This document shows, one piece after another, positions 61,042-64,000 of a stretch of DNA of 64,000 nucleotides (its first letter is position 1; the number at the start of each line of letters is the position of its first letter). The DNA is from an uncultured Paracoccaceae bacterium (GTDB lineage: Bacteria > Pseudomonadota > Alphaproteobacteria > Rhodobacterales > Rhodobacteraceae): NCBI GenBank assembly GCA_947493335.1, contig CANLQO010000009.1:1-64000 (forward strand), given 5' to 3'. The notes under the pieces are model-generated. The model ran no database searches, was not told where the DNA came from, and was given only the letters and a program-made list of their open reading frames with translations. Position numbers and translations under genes: made by a program.

Positions 61042-62483
61042 GCGTCGCGCGGCTTGGACATGAGGCGGCTAATCACCGCCAGCCGCACCCAGCCCAACAT
61101 CAGGCTGATCAAAAGCATGAACGTAGCAGCGCCACCTGCGGCGATTGCAAGTTTGCGATTTGGCGACGATGGCTTTTCGGCAAGTGATGGGTTTTCCAGC
61201 ACCTGCACCAGAGGATAGGATGCAAAGACATCCGATTTGCTGGATTGGGCCTTGGCGATCGCAGAGGCAAAGACGGCCTCGGCGACTGTAAAATCCCTTT
61301 CGAGGTCCTGAAGTTGGGCAGCGGCTTTTGCCAAATTGGCAAGCTGTGCGCTGCCTTCATCGAATTGCGCCTTTAGCGTGTCCAGTTGTCGCGAAGCCCC
61401 CTGGCGTGCCGCTTCCATCTGGACAAGTTGGGCTTGCAGGTCGGCCCGCGCACCTTGCGGGGCCAGATCAAGCAATGAGAGCGTCTCGTCGTCAATCCCT
61501 GTCACCGCCTGCGCCATCCGATGGGCTGCCAGAGCAGCAGTGTCACGCGCCTTTCGAGCTTCTTCTACCTTCGGATGGCGGGGGCCATATTGCGAATTGG
61601 CCTGTGCAAGTTCAGCCTCATGGCCTGCAATCTCATCCAGCATGGAGAGGTAAGCTCCGTCCGCAAAAAGCTTGAGGGTCGCTGCGGCTATCTTGGGCGT
61701 CAGGTCAAGCTGATCCGCAAGGGCGTTTACGGATGCCGACGTCTCGCTCAGTTCAGCGGATTGGGTCTGAATCTGTGCCTCCAGTGCAAGGTGCCGGTCC
61801 ATAAGGACCTCGTACTGCTCGACCGAAATCAGGCCCGATTGAGATTGCAGGTTGGCGATTTCAGTCCGCGTCCTACCGACCGAGGCGCGATAGTCGGCAA
61901 TGGCCTGAAGACCGCTGTCTTCGCGTGTGCTGACTTCATCGGCGCGCAAAGCATCAAGTTCAGCAAAGAATGCTGCCAAGATAGCTTCGCCGCGCTGCTG
62001 GGCCCCTTCCGGGCTTCGGCCTGTCATTTCAATATGGATCAGGCTGGTTTGATCAACCAGATCCACACGTGGGCGTCCGAGTTCGGCGCGCGAGATGCCA
62101 AGGTTTTCGGCGGCCTCACTAAGGATGCGATCAGCGCCCAGCAGTCGCTTGTATGTCTCGGTCGGGCTGACCGCGTTGCTGGCAAAGGCCGAATTTGCAT
62201 AGGACGAGGCCTGACCGATCCCATTCAGGTTCAAAGAGGCCGATGCGCCGGATCCCGGCAAGATCAGCGAGGTTGACGAATTGTAGGACAGTGGTGCGGT
62301 TTTCAGATAGCCGGTGATCGGTGCCCAAATCAACGTGCCACCGAGAATGGCAAATGCCAGGTAGCGTGGTAGACGCCCCATATCGCTCAGCCTGCCGCCC
62401 ACCAATGCGCGACGAATCCGCCCGCCATTGCGCGGTGCGGACGTTTCGTCAGCAACAAAGGGCATTGAAGTTTGCAGTGTCAT
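61038..62483 (-). CDS. Polysaccharide co-polymerase/chain-length determinant (Wzz family)
   Basis: Two membrane helices, one near the N-terminus (YLAFAILGGTLIWAPI) and one near the end (AIAAGGAATFMLLISLMLGWV), flank a long coiled-coil periplasmic domain (many Ala/Gln/Leu heptads). This is the Wzz/GNVR layout of exopolysaccharide export. It has no tyrosine kinase fused. Length is 481 residues. It overlaps the O-antigen ligase gene by four bases. Confidence 0.88.
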   Translation of the reverse strand: MTLQTSMPFVADETSAPRNGGRIRRALVGGRLSDMGRLPRYLAFAILGGTLIWAPITGYLKTAPLSYNSSTSLILPGSGASASLNLNGIGQASSYANSAFASNAVSPTETYKRLLGADRILSEAAENLGISRAELGRPRVDLVDQTSLIHIEMTGRSPEGAQQRGEAILAAFFAELDALRADEVSTREDSGLQAIADYRASVGRTRTEIANLQSQSGLISVEQYEVLMDRHLALEAQIQTQSAELSETSASVNALADQLDLTPKIAAATLKLFADGAYLSMLDEIAGHEAELAQANSQYGPRHPKVEEARKARDTAALAAHRMAQAVTGIDDETLSLLDLAPQGARADLQAQLVQMEAARQGASRQLDTLKAQFDEGSAQLANLAKAAAQLQDLERDFTVAEAVFASAIAKAQSSKSDVFASYPLVQVLENPSLAEKPSSPNRKLAIAAGGAATFMLLISLMLGWVRLAVISRLMSKPRDA

Positions 62484-62594
62484 CGGCAGTCTCCTTTGCC
62501 GATGTTCTAGCCTTGAAAACTTACCAATTTCACGCGCCCGGTCGGAGGGGCGAGAGTGTCATTCGGTTATGGTCCTATCCCAAAGGATAGACCG

Positions 62595-63209
62595 TCAATA
62601 AAGGCCCGCCTCGCGCGCGATCATTGCGGCCTGGGTCCGGTTTGCGGCACCGACCTTGCGATAAAGGGTCTTGACATGAAGCTTGACCGTTGGTTCCTGG
62701 ATATCGAGGTCGCGGGCAATTTCCTTGTTCGACTTACCTTCTGTCAGTCCTTTTAGGACCTGCCGTTCTCTTTCCGTCAGTTTTTCGGCCAAGGCATTTA
62801 TGGGCTCTTCTTCCTGCGCTGTCATGAAATCCAGCGGGGCGTATTGCTCACCCATGGCCATGAACTTCACCGCATTGACCAGAGATTTGGCTGGCAGCGA
62901 CTTGGGCACGAAACCAGCGGCCCCTGCTTCGAGCGCGCTTTCTGCGATCTGCTTGGTCGCCTCGCCCGATATCAAGGCGACCCGCTGGCCCTCGCCAATC
63001 GCAAGAGCCGCCTTCAGTCCGTCAAGCCCGTTCATGCCCGGCATGTTGTAGTCAAGAAGGATCAGGTCGAAGGGCCCATCATCTTCAATACGCGCGCAGG
63101 CGTCTGCAAGATTTCCAACGGCGGCGGTTTCCATTTGGCCCTCACCCTCGAGAAACATGACGAGGGTGTCACGCAGCAAGTCGTGATCGTCGGCGATTAA
63201 TACTCTCAT
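62595..63209 (-). CDS. LuxR-type response regulator
   Basis: Residues about 1-125 are a receiver domain with the phospho-acceptor Asp53 (LILLDYNMPG) and acidic residues near DDHD; the Lys near PKSLPA is present. The C-terminal LuxR helix-turn-helix (LTERERQVLKGLTEGKSNKEIARDLDIQEPTVKLHVKTLYRKVGA) completes it. Start at the ATG at 63209. No histidine kinase is adjacent. It is encoded upstream of the Wzz-like gene on the same strand and may control the polysaccharide genes. Confidence 0.9.
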   Translation of the reverse strand: MRVLIADDHDLLRDTLVMFLEGEGQMETAAVGNLADACARIEDDGPFDLILLDYNMPGMNGLDGLKAALAIGEGQRVALISGEATKQIAESALEAGAAGFVPKSLPAKSLVNAVKFMAMGEQYAPLDFMTAQEEEPINALAEKLTERERQVLKGLTEGKSNKEIARDLDIQEPTVKLHVKTLYRKVGAANRTQAAMIAREAGLY

Positions 63210-63460
63210 AGCGTGTCCTATGCGGCTTTCTTGCACTTTATTGTGTGAGTATGGCCAATCCAAGGCCAAAGGAATGGGAAATCTGGGTGGCCATGTCCCC
63301 CCATTCGGATAGGAATTTGATCCCCCTGAACCATTGGGCCTGCTCGCATGGGCAGACGGATTGCCATTTGACCCACTGACCTGTCCGCCCGCTCCGTTGA
63401 GCCAACCCCCTGTTTTCGTTGATCAGAATAGCAACTGAAATCGAACGCAGGACTGACAAC

Positions 63461-64000
63461 ATGAAACACGCAACCTTCAATATCGACACCGCATCAGAAG
63501 CAACAATCCTTAAGACATCGTTTCTGCCTGCACTGGGTTTGTCACTGGCAGATGCCTCTGCCGAAGTGGCAATTGCCTCGCTACTGGCCCCTGGTCGACG
63601 CAAGGCATTCTTCATGAATGCGCATTGCTGCAACGTGATGCACAAGGACCGCCAGTACAAAACGGCCGTTCATTGCGCAGACATCTTGTTGCCGGATGGG
63701 ATCGGCGTGGCAATGGCCGCAAAGATGACCGGCCAAAAACTTGAGGCCAACCTCAACGGTACGGACCTGATCCCGCAGCTTCTGGAAAAGGCGGCCACGA
63801 TGGGAAAATCGGTCTATCTGTTCGGTGGCACGCCCGGGACGGCGGAGAAGGCCGCGATGAACTTGCTGACCAAGATCCCGCAGTTGCGCATCGCCGGCAC
63901 CCGCGACGGGTATGAAGGGGCCACAGACACCGCCGAGGTCATTGCTGACATCAACAACAGTGGCGCCGACATCGTGCTGGTGGCCCTTGGTGTGCCGTTG
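63461..64000 (+). CDS. WecG/TagA/CpsF-family glycosyltransferase (partial)
   Basis: The 180 codons present encode the N-terminal part of the GT26-type fold: FMNAHCCNVMHKDRQYKTAV, DILLPDGIGVAMAAK, NGTDLIPQLLEKA, VYLFGGTPGTAEKAA, and ADIVLVALGVP, which reaches the end of the window. The family transfers ManNAcA-type or similar sugars to lipid-linked intermediates. CAGGA precedes the ATG at 63461. The rest of the gene lies outside the window. It is divergent from the response regulator gene. Confidence 0.85.
   Translation, partial: MKHATFNIDTASEATILKTSFLPALGLSLADASAEVAIASLLAPGRRKAFFMNAHCCNVMHKDRQYKTAVHCADILLPDGIGVAMAAKMTGQKLEANLNGTDLIPQLLEKAATMGKSVYLFGGTPGTAEKAAMNLLTKIPQLRIAGTRDGYEGATDTAEVIADINNSGADIVLVALGVPL

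Overview
The window looks like part of an extrachromosomal replicon (plasmid or chromid) of a marine alphaproteobacterium of the Rhodobacterales (Roseobacter group). The reasons are a complete repABC replication and partition module at about 45.4-49.1 kb with three parS-like palindromes and an antisense-RNA locus between repB and repC, the GC-rich codon use, and gene families typical of roseobacters. I see no rRNA, tRNA, CRISPR array or intact insertion sequence.

Layout. 0.3-4.5 kb: small hypothetical genes, an alanine-racemase-like/DUF1611 pair, and a secreted cysteine-repeat protein. 4.9-6.9 kb: a 2-oxoglutarate oxygenase, a BLUF photoreceptor with no normal start codon, and a Crp-type regulator. 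6.9-10.4 kb: a copper-response island (Spy-like protein, DUF411, cytochrome c, dead copC, CsoR, glutaredoxin/MauE-like membrane protein) with two CsoR-type operators. 10.4-12.9 kb: remnants (integrase, 3-hydroxybutyryl-CoA dehydrogenase) around a glutathionyl-hydroquinone reductase and a hemerythrin.

12.9-31.1 kb: one large catabolic block. An ABC importer, tryptophan 2,3-dioxygenase, kynureninase and a KynB-like hydrolase lead from tryptophan to anthranilate. A 2-aminobenzoate-CoA ligase and the fused 2-aminobenzoyl-CoA monooxygenase/reductase feed this into acyl-CoA dehydrogenases, hydratases, an SDR, RidA, a thioesterase and a 3-oxoadipyl-CoA-type thiolase. Most minus-strand genes overlap by 1-4 bases, and a MarR regulator is embedded among them. 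Similar palindromes lie at both likely promoters.

31.1-38.0 kb: MOSC, MarR, a secreted protein, and then a PadR-led operon (Omega-type GST, MalY-type C-S lyase, SDR, ArsO-like flavin monooxygenase, DUF3088). The regulator has a cysteine-rich tail, and the GST and the lyase both end in Cys-Cys. 38.1-44.6 kb: an unusual cluster of a methyltransferase fused to Nudix-like regions, a divergent PurA paralogue, a VWA protein, a J-domain/pseudokinase and a divergent NrtR-type regulator, with a shared 29-base motif at two promoters. I rate these two clusters as the best candidates for undescribed systems.

44.7-49.1 kb: an AbrB/Doc toxin-antitoxin pair and repABC. 49.3-55.5 kb: an orphan type VI secretion VgrG/PAAR/DUF4123 island with four unrecognised genes. 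55.9-59.6 kb: a resolvase-like protein lacking its catalytic serine motif and two overlapping tyrosine integrases. 59.7 kb to the end: exopolysaccharide genes (O-antigen ligase, Wzz-like, LuxR response regulator, WecG/TagA glycosyltransferase cut by the window end).
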